The translations under genes and the position numbers were made by a program. The notes under the pieces are model-generated. The model was not told the DNA's origin, ran no database searches, and saw only the letters and a list, made by a program, of their open reading frames with translations. Positions 46,646 through 58,860 of a stretch of 64,000 nt of DNA are shown piece after piece. Source of the DNA: Cymodocea nodosa (Eukaryota; Streptophyta; Magnoliopsida; Alismatales; Cymodoceaceae); contig CM072345.1 in NCBI GenBank assembly GCA_036874045.1, forward strand, positions 1,885,501-1,949,500. The letters are read 5' to 3'. Every line of letters begins with the position of its first letter. Position 1 is the first letter of the stretch.

Positions 46646-47616
46646 ATGGACAATTCTGAAATCTTAGTTATGACTGAAGGACAGACCACTAATCGTCCTC
46701 CTATGTTCGAATGTAGCAATTATGGCTACTGGAAATATAGGATGAAAGTATTCTTTCAGTCAATTGATTTCAAACTATGGCATATAATTAGCAATCCTAT
46801 AGTGTTAGTTACGACTCCATATGATACTTGGACTTTTGATGAAAAGAAGCGAATGACACTGAATGTTAAAGGTTTAAACATCTTGTTTTGTGCTTTATCT
46901 CATGATCAATTTAATAAAGTTTCTGCATATCAAACTGCATATAAGATATGGCATGCTTTAGAAGTTGCCAATGAAGGTACTAATCAGGTCAAGGAATCTA
47001 AGATCAATATGTTAGTACATAAATATGAGCATTTTAAAATGCACAAAAATGATGTATCTTTGACATGTTTTCCCATTTTCTTGAGATTGTAAATTCATTA
47101 AAATCTTTAGGCAAGAAATTCGAGGAAAAAGACTTGGTAAGAAAGATCATTAGATCTTTAACTAAAATTTGGGTTCAAAAGACAACATCTATTGAAGAGT
47201 CCAAAGACTTAAATACATATACTCTTGATAATCTCATAGGAAATCTAATAGCCTATGAAGTACAACATTTAGATCCAAAAGGGAAAAATCCTAGAAGGGA
47301 TCTGGCTTTTGAGGTTGATAAAGTCTCAGAAGTCACTAGTGATTCTAACGATGATTTACTGTTGTTGACTAGAAAATTTAGAAATCTATTGAAGAAATGC
47401 AGGAACTTCAGGTCAGCAAAGACATCTGGAGATATGGAGAAGAAGTCATTCACGAAAGACAAAAGTATATACTACAAGTGCAACAGATCGGGTCACTTTC
47501 AAACTGATTGTCCTCTCAACAAAGATAAGAAGAATTCAAGGAGGAATTTTAGGAATAAGAAATTCAGAAAGAGAAGGGCGCTTAAAGTGACATGGGATGA
47601 CACTTTAGCTTCATAA
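46646..47616 (+). pseudogene. Copia A Gag, frameshifted
   Basis: The ATG at 46646 begins MDNSEILVMTEGQTTNRPPM, then YWKYRMKVFFQSIDFKLW and KIWHALEVANEGTNQVKESKINMLVHKYE, the plant copia Gag core. A frameshift near 47080 moves the frame; the tail continues to a zinc knuckle near 47475 that reads YYKCNRSGHFQTDC, so the first Cys of CCHC is Tyr (G-to-A). It would form the particle shell and bind RNA. Stop at 47616. Confidence 0.87.
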
Positions 47617-48610
47617 AGTGAAGAAACAAAGGATTCAACATTAGACAATGAATCCTCATTAACATCAGATTCAGAAGAAAATCTAGTAAATGTATGCTTT
47701 ATGGCAAAATCCAATGAGGTATCCTCTGATCAAAATATTAATTTTGATAATTTTGATGGATTACTTGTTGAATACAATAGACTGGCCAGAAAATATAAGA
47801 AAGTCAAAATAGAAAGAAAGGACACTAGGAAAATGCTAGATGAATTTGAAAATAAGATTGATTTTCTGAACTCTACGTTGAATAAATTTAAAGAAGAAAA
47901 TCAAAGGCATGCCTAGGAAATTTTAAAGTTCACTGCTATAGAAAGAAAATTACATGCTGATTGTGAAAATTTAATTGCTGATAAGAAGAAAATGATCTAT
48001 GAAATTGAAAAACTGGAACTGACTATTAATGATTTAAATTTAGAAATTGATGTGTTAAAGATTAAAGTCTACGATCAAAAGGCTATATTAAGTAAATGGA
48101 ATAATAGTCAAACTATAACAAATGAACTTAGTAGTAAAATATCAAATATAGAAAAACATGGTATTGGTTTACACGATGCATCTTCTGAAAATTATATATT
48201 ACATGATGGTACTGCTAAAAGTAATGTCTTTATTTTCAGTACTAAGAATAGTAAGAGAAAAACTATTCCAGCATATAAATGATAGCACACGATGCAAGAA
48301 TTTCAAAAGAAATCTTCAAAAGAATCAAACTAAGACATTTGAGAATTTTAATATTCTTGATCAATTTTCTTTATATTTAAAGAATATCGGATATTGGAAA
48401 TCAAGTAATGTTAGAAATGAAAATTTTAACTCTAGTTTACATAGAGACAAATGTTCTGATAATTATAACACTAAGAGAAAAGAATGCAAGAATAATTATG
48501 AGAAAATAGATAAGTTGAAGTCTAAAAATATGGATTATTTTGATATGGCTCTCTCTAAAATTCTTGGACCCACACAAAAATGGGTTCCAAGAGATAAAAT
48601 CTCTTTTTGA
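47617..48610 (+). pseudogene. Copia A Gag-protease linker with coiled coil
   Basis: Open stretches (47701-47916, 47992-48282, 48158-48610) encode long Lys/Glu/Asn-rich heptad-like helices, then MALSKILGPTQKWVPRDK. The linker and the GP.K.WVP motif before protease are a Sirevirus trait; copia B has the same (GPKKIWVPK, about 59395). A TAG near 47913 and frame changes break it. Confidence 0.7.
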
Positions 48611-49026
48611 CTATTTTGTAGGTACACAAATCAAAATGGATAATGGATAGTGGAGCATCCAGCCACATGACTAGAGATATACGATTACTTACAGAAATAA
48701 CAAAGACCAAGAACGTACAAGTTACCTTTGGAAATAAAAGCAAAACAAATATCCTTGGGTCTGGCAAGGTTCAGGTAACTGAGAAATGCTTTATAAATGA
48801 TGTTTTATTATTAGAAAACTTAGGTTTTAATTTATTGAGTGTTCCTATTTTAATGAAGATTTACAGAGTAATTTTTGAAAAAGATTCTTGTAAAATTATG
48901 GACATGTCTACAAACGAAATTTTATTCACTACATACAAGAAAAGATTTGTTTGTATTCTAAATTTGCCTTATGATATTATTAAAGACAATGCTTGCTTAA
49001 TTGCAAAATCAGATGAAGTCATTTAT
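48611..49026 (+). pseudogene. Copia A aspartic protease
   Basis: WIMDSGASSHMT carries the intact DSGAS active site at about 48640. The region continues LGSGKVQV and LLSVPILMKIY (family NLLSVSQL). A one-base frame change occurs near 49020, just before the integrase WHRRLGH. Confidence 0.88.
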
Positions 49027-49029
49027 GGC

Positions 49030-49920
49030 ATAGAAGGCTAGGACACTTAAATTTAAAATTATTACAAAAGTTGTCTAAAAAGAATCTAGTTAGTGGTTTA
49101 CTTAGTATTAAGTACTCGAAAGAGTTTATGTGTGATGCATGTCAACTAGGTAAATTACATAAAACATCCTTTAAAAGCTTAAATGAAATAACAAGCAAAA
49201 GAGTATTAGAACTAGTGCATATGGATTTATTTGGACCTACTAGAACAACCAGTCTAGGAGGTAAACATTATGCTTTTGTACTAGTTGATGACTATTCTAG
49301 ATTCACTTGGGTCTATTTTCTAGCTAATAAAACTGAAGTTTTTGAAATATTTAAAATATTCTGTAATAAAGTTTAGAATGAGCAAAATGTTAAAATTCAA
49401 AAACTTAGGAGTGATCATGGTACAGAATTTGATAATGATCAAATGGACGCCTTTTGTGAAGAATTAGGCATAGATCATAGGTACTCATTTCCAAGAGTTC
49501 CTTCACAAAATGGGATAGTAGAACGTAAAAATAGATCACTTTAGGAAATGTCCAGAACCATGTTAAATGAGTATAAGTTACCCCTGTTTCTCTAGGCAGA
49601 AGCAATTCATACAGCATGCTATGTTATAAATAAAGTACATCTAAGACCAATTTTAGATAAAACTCCTTATGAGATATGGTATAATAGGGTTCCCAAAATA
49701 AGTTATTTAAAACCCTTTGGGTGTAAATGTTTTATTTTAAACACTAAGGAACGAAGAGACAAATTTAAAGCCAAATCGGATGAAGGTATTTTTGTTGGTT
49801 ATTCCATTAGAAGTAAAGCATATAGAGTTTATAATAAATCAACAAAAACCATTGAGGAAACCCTACATGTAAAATTTCATGAAAATTCTCATTTGGATCT
49901 AAGACATGCTGAAAACTTTG
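49030..49920 (+). pseudogene. Copia A integrase
   Basis: WHRRLGHLNL and CDACQLGKLHK form the HHCC zinc module. The core has HMDLFGPTRTTSLGG, LVDDYSRFTWVYFL, LRSDHGTEFDN and PSQNGIVERKNR. TAG stops lie at 49374 (expected Gln), near 49541 (expected Gln) and 49593 (expected Trp), and a TAA near 49923. The catalytic D-D-E is readable. Confidence 0.9.
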
Positions 49921-50003
49921 ATTAAGAAATTTTCCCAGAAATAGTACCAAATGATGTTGACAGAGAAATTGATAGATTATCTGACGGAATAAGAAATTTA
50001 AGT

Positions 50004-51210
50004 TTGAATGATGAAAATTTAGAAGAAAATAATGTCATACTTATAGAAAATGTGGAACAACATAGAAATTGGCGTTATGCTTCATCTCATCCTATTGATC
50101 AGATAATAGGCGATCCTAATCAAGGAGTTAGGACTTGGTCATCAATAGTCAACATCTGTGGTGCTTATTCATTTGTTTCTTTGCTAGAACCTAAGAAAAT
50201 TGAAGATGCCTTAGAAGATGAATTTTGGTATTTAGCTATGCAAGATGAGCTAAATCAATTTATAAGAAATGAGGTATGAGATCTAGTTCCACCACTTGAA
50301 AATCAGTCCATAATAGGAACAAGGTGGGTATTTAGAAACAAAGTAGATCAAGATGGACATATAGTTAAAAATAAAGCTAGATTAGTTGCTCAAGGTTACA
50401 AGCAAGAGGAAGGAATTGACTATGATGAAACTTTTGCTCCTATTGCTAGACTAGAATCAATATGAATTTTGTTAGCTTATGCTTGTTATATGGATTTCAA
50501 ATTATATCAAATGGATGTTAAGATTGCTTTTTTAAATGGATATATAAAAGAAGTGTATGTAAAACAACCTCTAGGTTTTGAAGATTCAAAACATCTTGAG
50601 TATGTTTACAGGCTTACAAAGGCACTATATGACCTTAAACAAGCTCCTAGGTCTTGGTATGAAAGATTATCTAAATTTCTTATGGAAAAAGGGTATTCTA
50701 TGGGAAAGGCAGATCACACTTTTTATCAAGAAGATTGAAAAATATATATTAGTAGTTCAAATCTATGTAGATGACATCATATTTGGAGCAACAAATGATA
50801 AATTAGTTGAGTCCTTTTCGAAAGACATGACTAATCAATTTGAAATGAGTATGATGGGTGAACTATCATTTTTCCTAGGCTTACAAATTAAGCAATTAGA
50901 TTAGGGAACTTTTATTTCACAAGAAAAATATACTCAAGATTTATTAAAGAGGTTTGGTTTAGACAACACTAAAACAAAGAATACACCAATGAGTACTATT
51001 ACCAAGTTGGATAAAGATGACTCTAGAAAAACTGTAGATGTAAAACAATATAGAAGTATGATTGGTTCATTACTCTATTTAACAGCTAGTCGACCAGATA
51101 TTATGCTTAGTGTGTGTACTTGTGCTAGATATCAATCTAATCCTAAGGAATCACACCTACTTGCTGTTAAATGAATTTTTAAATATCTATTAGGAACCAT
51201 CAATTTCAGA
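50004..51210 (+). pseudogene. Copia A reverse transcriptase
   Basis: Frame 3 gives [85 protein letters not shown] and [17 protein letters not shown] frameshift near 50735 leads to frame 1 with IYVDDIIFGATN (YVDD box) and MMGELSFFLGLQIKQLD. Stops include TGA for Trp (50277), TGA for Arg (50463), TAG (50902) and TGA for Arg (51172). Confidence 0.9.
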
Positions 51211-51229
51211 CTATTTTACTTAAACACAG

Positions 51230-51713
51230 TTCTTTAAAGTTAGTAGGTTATAGTGATGCTGATTTCGCAAGATGTAAGTTTGAAAGAAAAAGCACCAGTG
51301 GCACTTGTCAATTGTTAGGTAATTCTTTAGTGTGATGGTTCAGCAAAAAGAAAAATTGTGTAGCATTATCTACAACTAAAGCTGAATATATAGCTGCTGC
51401 ACTTTGCTGTGCTCAAATCCTGTGGATCAGACAAATCTTAAAAGATTTTAATTTAGACTATGAACCAACTCAGATTTTCTATGATAGTAGTTCTACAATA
51501 AGTTTATCTGAAAATCCTGTGTTACATTCACGAGCAAAACATATAGAAGTTCGACATCATTTTCTAAGGGATAATGTTATAAAAGGAAAAATAGTATTAA
51601 ATTTTGTTCCTACCACAGAACAATTAGTAGATCTATTTACAAAACTCTTAGATGAAAATACTTTCTCAAAATTACGATTAGAACTTGGTATCTGTAGGTT
51701 ATCTGATATTTAA
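51230..51713 (+). pseudogene. Copia A RNase H
   Basis: GYSDADFARCKFERKSTSGTCQLLGNSL, ALSTTKAEYIAAALCCAQILWIRQIL, FYDSSSTISLSENPVLHSRAKHIEVRHHFLRD and FTKLLDENTFSKLR are the Ty1 RNase H order. The DNSS found in copia B is DSSS here. One TGA lies near 51332. Confidence 0.9.
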
Positions 51714-52672
51714 ATGGTCATGTTCATTGTATTTTGGTTTGTTATAAGGTAGTTTTAGAATTTAATATCTTTATCATTAAAAAAAAAAAATATCTATTTT
51801 CGAATTATAGTTTTCTAGTAGTTAAGAATTTATGAAATTCTAATTTTTATTGAAGTCAATTTATTCAAGAAAAATTCAGAAAAGATTACTTAAGGAAAGT
51901 TAAATTGATTCAATATGAGTGCCAACTATATTTTTATTACTTATGTCTATGCTATTACAGAGATTTTAACAGTAAAATACATAGAAAGTATGTACTTTTT
52001 ATTAAAGGAAAGTTATTAACATTCTATTAGAAAAATTAAGTCTTGTGGTTGCCTCTAATTTAATTTACTGTCTTGTTCTATTTTTTGTTTGTTTTTGTCT
52101 GTAATTACTTGAGTAATTAAGTCTGTTGGGGGATCTTAAACCCTAGTCACTTAAACCAACTCGTTTGGGATGTGCTGACTGAACACTCATTTTGCAAGTA
52201 ATTCAGATTATATTTAAAAAAAAAAAAATACTTGTTCTCACTTGTCATTGAGTAATTGGTTATCTTTCCTCTAAGCAAGGGATTGTGATTACGTAAAAAG
52301 ATGATATTGTGGGAGGTAATACATAAAATATATATATATAAATAAAAAAGAAGAAGGGGGGCAATGTACTCAAGCTTAATTTATCTTTCAAGGTGTTATA
52401 ACAATCCTACCATAATCTATGCATATAATCCTTGTTATTTTTTTGTTATTATCTACTCTTTACACATAATGTACGATATTTATTGTCTTAAAGTTGTGTA
52501 CTCATTATTGAATTCTTTTAAGTTTTTGAAGGTATATCTCTATGAATTATCTTTTGTAAACTGAATAAGATAAAAGCTAGAATGTCTAAATTGTTAACTC
52601 TACTACTTATTTCTGTATTTAATTCAAATTAAAAAAAGAAGAAGGAGAGACTCAAATCTATTTAACGCTTAG
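51714..52672 (+). other. Copia A 3' non-coding tail, part 1
   Basis: AT-rich tail after pol, with purine-rich tracts (for example AAGAAGAAGGGGGGCAATG near 52350). Multiple polypurine tracts before the 3' LTR are a known Sirevirus feature. The tail resumes at 54869 after the solo Athila LTR and contains TGTAGGGGGAGCAA near 54970. Confidence 0.6.
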
Positions 52673-54863
52673 TGTTTAGAATGAAAAAGTGCATATTATT
52701 AACGGTTAAATGATGGTTAATTACACAATATTTAGCTTATCATATGAGAATTAAGCCATTATGTTATAATTGCACTGTTATATGCTTTAATTGAAGAATC
52801 TGCTTAATTTTGGGGAATTAATGTTAATTTAGTACATTTATGAACTGTCAGTAAGTTGCAGGTTGTGAAATTCTTAAGTATCCGAATATTCTGATATTTC
52901 GGACAGTTATGTTTAACATACCAAACAAATTCGGACAGTTATGTTTAACAAACCAAATATGTATCAGATAGTTATGTTTAAATTGTCGAATAGTTATGTT
53001 TTGAGAGAATATTTTATTATTTCCTGAAGTACGCGTGTCGAAACCAGAATGAATGACTTAAGTGAACTTTCAGTGAGTTATCTATAACTATCCGAAATTG
53101 CAGCTGGGCATCGGATAGTTATCCCTGTAACTCTCTGAAATCTCTTTTTATTTATAAAATACCTGGGGACACGTGTCATGTTCTAGGTAAGTGACTTAAG
53201 TGGATTTTCGGTGAGTTAACTGTAACTATCCGAAATGCATCTAAGCATCGGATAGTTAGACCTATAACTCTCCGAAATGTTATTTTATGATTAAACTGTT
53301 GCTGACACGTGTTGAGATCTAGTAGACTTACTTAAGTTATATATCGGTGAGTTATTTGTAAGTATCCGAAATGCATCTGAGCATCAGATAGTTAAGTTTA
53401 TAAGTATCCAAAATGCACCTGAGCATCAGATAGTTAAATTTATGCATGTGTTTTATAGTTAAATCAACGAAGAAAGTCCGTTGGGTTATCTGTAACTCCA
53501 TGGAATATATATTTTCTAATATGCCACTGTAGCGGTTGCAGGAACAGACAGTTGGAGGAGAAAAACCACGTTTGTACGTATCGCCCAGGGAAAGAAATCA
53601 TCACCATTGATACGAATGAAGGAAATCCAATCGACCATTCAAGCAAAAACAGTTACTACTGAAGAAATATAAAAGAAAAGAAGAAAAAAAGAAGAGGTGT
53701 GTGATCGATGGGCGGACAATGTGTGTAGAGGAGGATTGGCGACGCAATTCTCTAAAGTACCACACCAACCACCATCATCACCATCATCACCACCATAATC
53801 ACCAACCATCGGATGTCTGCGAGGATACTTGCCTGATGTCGGGTCGATTCCGAGCCAAACACAGTGCCTGACAACCACTGTGAGGAGTGATCGTGTCGCA
53901 GGAAGGGAAACCATTTTCACCAAGCGCCGACTCATATTTCAGGAGATCGTAAAGCTTTTAGCCTTGGCTTCGAGTTGATGCTTGTATGCTGAAGAGGAGA
54001 TCATCTTGCAATTCTGGACTCGCGATTCTATTGGGAGAGGAGACAAGATTGTAAGTGGTTTAATTTTCAATGGTGTAATTGCGTTGCAAGTAGTGTTAGA
54101 AGTATTTACTGTCAAGTGAGATTACTTTACATTTCACCTATCGCCTATTTCCATGTTCATATTAAAACAAAAATACCGAAAACAATTTATCTATGTTTGT
54201 ATGTTGTATTTGAGTGTTGTATTGTTTGTGTTGTATCGTGATTAATGTTATCTATGTTATTGTTGTGATTGTTTTATGTTTACTTTAGTTTTACAGTTTA
54301 TTGAAATTGGTTCGTTCAAAAGACTTAAAGATTTTAATGGTTACTATTTGAATTATCTAAATGTTAGTATTGCTCAATGATAAATCCAATGTTAACTAAC
54401 ATTAAAGAGCTTAATTGATGTTATTTACAATCTGTGGAATCGCCCAATGGTTGGTCGAATTCCTCTGTAAATAGCAGTATTAAAAAGAAAAGGCAGGCTC
54501 GTGGAGTTAACTTAAGTCCACGAGGTTAGTCCGTTGAGTTATCCATAACTCAACGAACTTAGTCCATTGAGTTAGCTGTAATTCAACGGAGAGCTTATTG
54601 AATATATAAATTTGATTTTTAACAAACGAACAGTTCTCAAGTTCGTTAGCAATTCCCTGTGGGATCGACCTGTACTTGCACACTGATACAATAGACATTG
54701 TGCACTTGCAGTTAAAGTACAAATTGGAATTAATATCTAAATTGTATTAAAAGTTGTTTGTTTACTTCTAAAAGAGAGAATAAGCATAAAGATAAATTTA
54801 CTAAGTAAAATCAGAAGTAGCAAATCCAAGTTTTTCTAGTGTAGTGTTGGGAAAACCCAAATA
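52673..54863 (+). mobile_element. Solo Athila LTR with perfect target duplication
   Basis: 2191 bp, TGTTTAGAATG to AACCCAAATA, flanked by CTTAG at 52668-52672 and 54864-54868. It has a perfect AACTATCCGA / TCGGATAGTT dyad with a 14-bp spacer (53224-53257) and the dyad-TATA unit (53478 on). It is the best reference copy for the family LTR length. Confidence 0.95.
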
Positions 54864-55017
54864 CTTAGCGTCCTCTTTAAGTAAACTATTTAACCTTTTA
54901 AAGCCAAATCTACTTAAGGGCTTGGCAACCCAGATTAAGTACGCCATAGATTCTTTAAACTACATTTATGTAGGGGGAGCAATTTCTCGTATAATAATTC
55001 ATCTCTTATGATCTATA

Positions 55018-55902
55018 ATATGTTTTCATGAAAGAATCTGCATAATTTCAGGAAATACACTTTAATTAAGTACATATCTAAACTGTCAGTGATTTGCAAG
55101 TGTTTTAATTCTTAAGTATCCAAATTTTCTATTATTTTGGCAAGTTATATTGCAAGTATCGGATAGTTGTGTTTTAAAACGTTCAATAGACTATTTTATT
55201 ATTTCCTGAAGTACACGTGTCGAAACCATAATGCATGACTTAAGTGGATTTTCGGTAAGTTATCTGTAACTCTCCGAAATGCATCTAGGCATCGGAAAGT
55301 TAGATTTGTAACTGTCCGAAACATCTCTTTATTATAAAATTGCTTAAGTACACGTGTCGTGATCTGGAAGATTGACTTAAGTTATCTTTCGGAAGGTTAT
55401 CTGTAACTCTCCGAAATGCACTTGAGTATCGGATAGTTAGGTTTATAAGTCTCCGAAACTTTCTGAATACCTTAAGTTCAAATTTTGCACGTGTTGAATT
55501 TCACTGCTTTATAATGTCTCAGTTGAAACTCGAACAATTATGTTTAACTCTTCGACTTTTCACACCTATTCCTTCGAGAAACTCGAACAGTTATCATAAG
55601 TCTTCGAGTTTTCTTACTTTTCACTTAGCCTGAAGTTATTTTCTTTATATGAATAGTTACGCTAAGTATTCTACAACTGTTGGTTGTCAAACTTGTACAG
55701 TTATTGCAAGCACTCAAGTTATTTATTGGTAACGGATCTTATATTTATGATTTCAATGATTGAATCCGTTTATCCATTTATAAACTCTAAGAGTTATAAA
55801 TGTTTTACTAACAACCTTTCATGTTTCTACCTTGGTAAAACCTTAGCTTCACAATCTTTACTTCCACTAAGTTCTACAGTGCAAAGCGAAGATTAATCAA
55901 CA
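55018..55902 (+). repeat. Athila-type U3 fragment and leader before unknown ORF
   Basis: 55018-55490 matches Athila U3 (CATGAAAGAATCTGCATAATTTC, then CTCTCCGAAATGCATCTAGG-type dyads), missing the LTR start. 55500-55890 switches to AACTCGAACAGTTAT / CTTCGAGTTT words more like those of copia A LTRs. No primer site could be recognised. Confidence 0.65.
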
Positions 55903-57515
55903 ATGTCAGGACGTGGAAGAGGACAGGGTAGAATGACAAAAGTGTAGAAAAGAGAGTTGGAACTTCAGAAAATGCAAAATGAAATCAACGACATCTATTC
56001 AAGGTACACTTTTTCAAATGAAATACTGCATGAAATAAGAAAAGCTATTCAAGATGAGAAAAATTTATGTTGGAAATTTATTCAAAATTATGCTGAAACA
56101 CAGTTTAGACTAAAACAGACTGAACTTTCCGCATTGCATTTATGGAAAAGAAACTTACAACCTAACCCTACGGTTGTAAATTCTAGACATGTACTAGAGA
56201 CATCAATACAGTCTATCACTTATTACGGAAAGAAATGGGGACCAATGATAGAACATACAAATAGGGAATTAGAAACATTGTATTCCCAACATTATTTTCC
56301 CCCAGTTGTTTTAGATGATATTCAATAGTATATAGATGAACAGAAAACTACCATTAGCAAAATGGGCCTTCGAAGTGAAGGACAAAGAGTTTATCAACTC
56401 AAAATGGCCGAGGTTGAGAGCTTAAAACTCTATATTCCATTATTACAACCTAGGCATCATGGTGAAGGACCATCAAACCCCAGGTGCCTTTAATAGGAGA
56501 AATTAAGACAATTTTAGAACCTCCTAAACAACCTGAACCACTACAAACATATAGTTGGAAAAAGAAAAAAACAATTGAATATTTTGCACTAACTACAGGT
56601 GTACAAGGAATATTGCAGCAAAAAGAAGAATTAGTTAAAAATGGAAAACTATGTTCCATTGCAGAGGCTGGACAGACATTTGTGTCAGGAATCCCAGCAG
56701 ATGTGACCAATATTGGATTACAAGCATATACTCTAAGGTATTGTGTCACATTAGTGCATAATGTATCTTTTAATACAATGAACAGTTTTTCACAAAATGC
56801 TGCAAGCACACATTCTTTTCATACGGAAAGAGAGAATGTAGGAAATTTTGATGATACATATACAGATGATATCCAATTTGATGATATTTTTGACAACATA
56901 GACACTGAGTTTATGAATTTTAAAGATATTTCATTTGAAGAGGAATGTACAGATATTCTTTCTCTTATTGTATCTCGAACAGAGCCTTTTGAGTTTTGGT
57001 ATAGTTGCTTAAACTACATTTTACATATATGGTTATGTCTGTTACAGTCTAAAGTATACTTGTTGATAAATGTATATAATTAACAACATACATAGTTACA
57101 AATAGAATATGATACTACCAATGTCTCACATATACAAATTTCAGAAATACAAGATGATTCTATTATACCGATAGATATAACACATTCTTTCATACAGAGG
57201 CAGTTAAATAGATCACATATAGATATACATGTTGCTGATATACAGATTGCTACAGAGACTGTTACTACTGAAATGTTTCCAGAAGAACAAACTAAAGAAA
57301 TTCAACAAATTATTGATACAACAATAATAGATATTTTAGACATTTATACAAGTTTTGCTGGCAATTCCACCAGTTCTGAAAGATCTGAAAATATAGATGC
57401 TGCTGATAATATTGAAACAAGTCCTAGATCAGAACATCATGACAGGAAAATACCTGATCCTGAACAGAGTTTAGATGAAAATACATTACTATGGTTCAGA
57501 AATAGTTCCTGTTAA
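55903..57515 (+). pseudogene. Unrecognised element-borne protein (about 530 codons, broken)
   Basis: The ATG at 55903 starts MSGRGRGQGRMTK, an Arg/Gly-rich tip. Frame 1 continues as a helical, Gln/Glu-rich region to about 56470, with TAG at 55945 and 56329. A frameshift near 56470 moves to frame 3, open to 57515 except for TAA/TAG near 57081 and 57093. The second half includes IEYFALTTGVQGILQQKEEL and CSIAEAGQTFVSGIPADV, then an acidic tail with DDIQFDDIFDNIDTEF. I recognise no Gag, protease, RT or F-box motif. An Athila-type LTR start follows at 57582, so it appears to be the cargo of an Athila-LTR element. Function unknown. Confidence 0.6.
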
Positions 57516-57581
57516 GACAAATTTCAGACATATAAAACTTTTGTAGTTTTATATTCAAGACCAGTTAGGTTTGAAGGGATG

Positions 57582-57609
57582 TGTTAAGAATGAAAAAGTG
57601 TATAATATT
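57582..57609 (+). repeat. Start of an Athila 3' LTR, cut by copia B
   Basis: TGTTAAGAATGAAAAAGTGT follows a purine-rich GAAGGGATG. After 28 bp copia B begins. This would be the 3' LTR of the unit carrying the unknown protein. Confidence 0.75.
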
Positions 57610-58860
57610 TGTTAGTACCCGAGTATTTTGATAATGCAAAACCTATGTGAGGAAACATATTATATTTCACAGTTAAGTCTTACTGCATTAGATCAGAAGG
57701 CTGTTAGAACTATTTCTAGGCAGATGAAAAGATCAAGAAGTTTCTAGATGAACAGATCAAGAAGATTCAGCAAAAGCGAACAGTTACAAGTCTAAGTATC
57801 CGAAGAGCAAGTTTAAAGCAGCAGCAATGCTATCGGACAGTTAAAAGAATAACTATTCGATTTTACAAAGCCTTCGGAGAGTTATTTAATCAGACAGTTA
57901 AAGGGATTGAATGATGGGATAGTTAAGGAGATAACTATCCGGAAGCTTAAAGGACTTTTCGGAGAGTTATAGGTATAACTATCCGAAAGTTAAGTCATTC
58001 AATAAACTACGTGCAGAAATACAGAACGGAAGCTTAAAAGGCTTGTTGGAGAGTTAGATAACTATCCGAGTTTTCTTTTCGGAGAGTTAGATAACTATTA
58101 GAGTTTTTTGGTAAGTTATAGGCATAACTTTCCGGAACTTAAGTCATTTTATTACGCACGTGCAAAATGGAGGAAGCTAGCAATTGAAAGTTTAAATGGG
58201 AAAATTGGAGAGTTAGGATAACTATCCGAAATTTAAAAGAGATGGGCAGACAGTGTGTGTAGAGGAGGATCGGTGTCGCAATTCTCTGAAGTACCACACT
58301 AACCATCATCATCACCACCATAATCACCAACCATCGAAGGTCTGTGAGGATACTTTCCTGATGTCGGGCCGATTCTGAGCCAAACACAGTGCCTAACAAT
58401 CATTGTGAGGAGTGATTGCGTCGTGGGAAGGGAAGCCATTTTCACCAAGCGCCGACTCATATTTCAAGAGATCGTAAAACTTCTAGCCTTGACTTCGGGT
58501 TGATGCCTGCATATTGAAGAGGAGATCATCTTGCAATTTTGGACTCGCGATTCTATAATGAGAGGAGACAAAATTGTAAGTGGTAAAATTTTCAGTGGTG
58601 TAATCACGTCGTATATAGTGACGGAAGTATTTACTATCGATTGAGATTACTTTACATTTCACCTTTCGCCCATTTCCATGTTCATATTAAAACAAAAATA
58701 CCAAAAACAACTTATTTGTGTTTGTATTTTGTATTTGAGTGTTGTGTTGTTTGTTTTGTATTGTGATTAATGTTATCTTTGTTAGTGTTGTGATTGTTTT
58801 ATGTTTGTTTTAGTTTTACAGTTTACTGAAATTGGTTTGTTCAAAAGACTTAAAAATTTT
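57610..58860 (+). repeat. Chimeric 5' LTR of copia B
   Basis: 57610 to about 58240 is Ty1-type sequence with ATCGGACAGTTA and ATAACTATCCGA words. From about 58240 to 58860 it matches the Athila LTR interior (compare 53700-54340), including GCAATTCTCTGAAGTACCAC and GTGAGGAGTGATTGCGTCG. The same composite is repeated at 62900-64000, so it is part of the LTR. The exact 3' end is unclear. Confidence 0.82.

Larger units (their letters stand above)
45251..55017 (+). mobile_element. Copia A: Sirevirus-like Ty1 element, 3' LTR missing
   Basis: The element has a 5' LTR (45251-46492), primer site, Gag, coiled-coil linker, protease, integrase, RT, RNase H and a purine-rich 3' tail, in Ty1 order (integrase before RT). 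It inserted into an Athila LTR and was itself entered by a solo Athila LTR (52673-54863). It ends near 55017, where Athila U3-like sequence begins. Several frameshifts and stops make it non-functional. Confidence 0.88.

Noticed and set aside
52364..52564. 66-codon ORF after copia A RNase H, considered as an env-like protein
   Set aside because: It is short, Tyr/Phe/Ile-rich by AT composition, and lies in the known non-coding tail with polypurine tracts.
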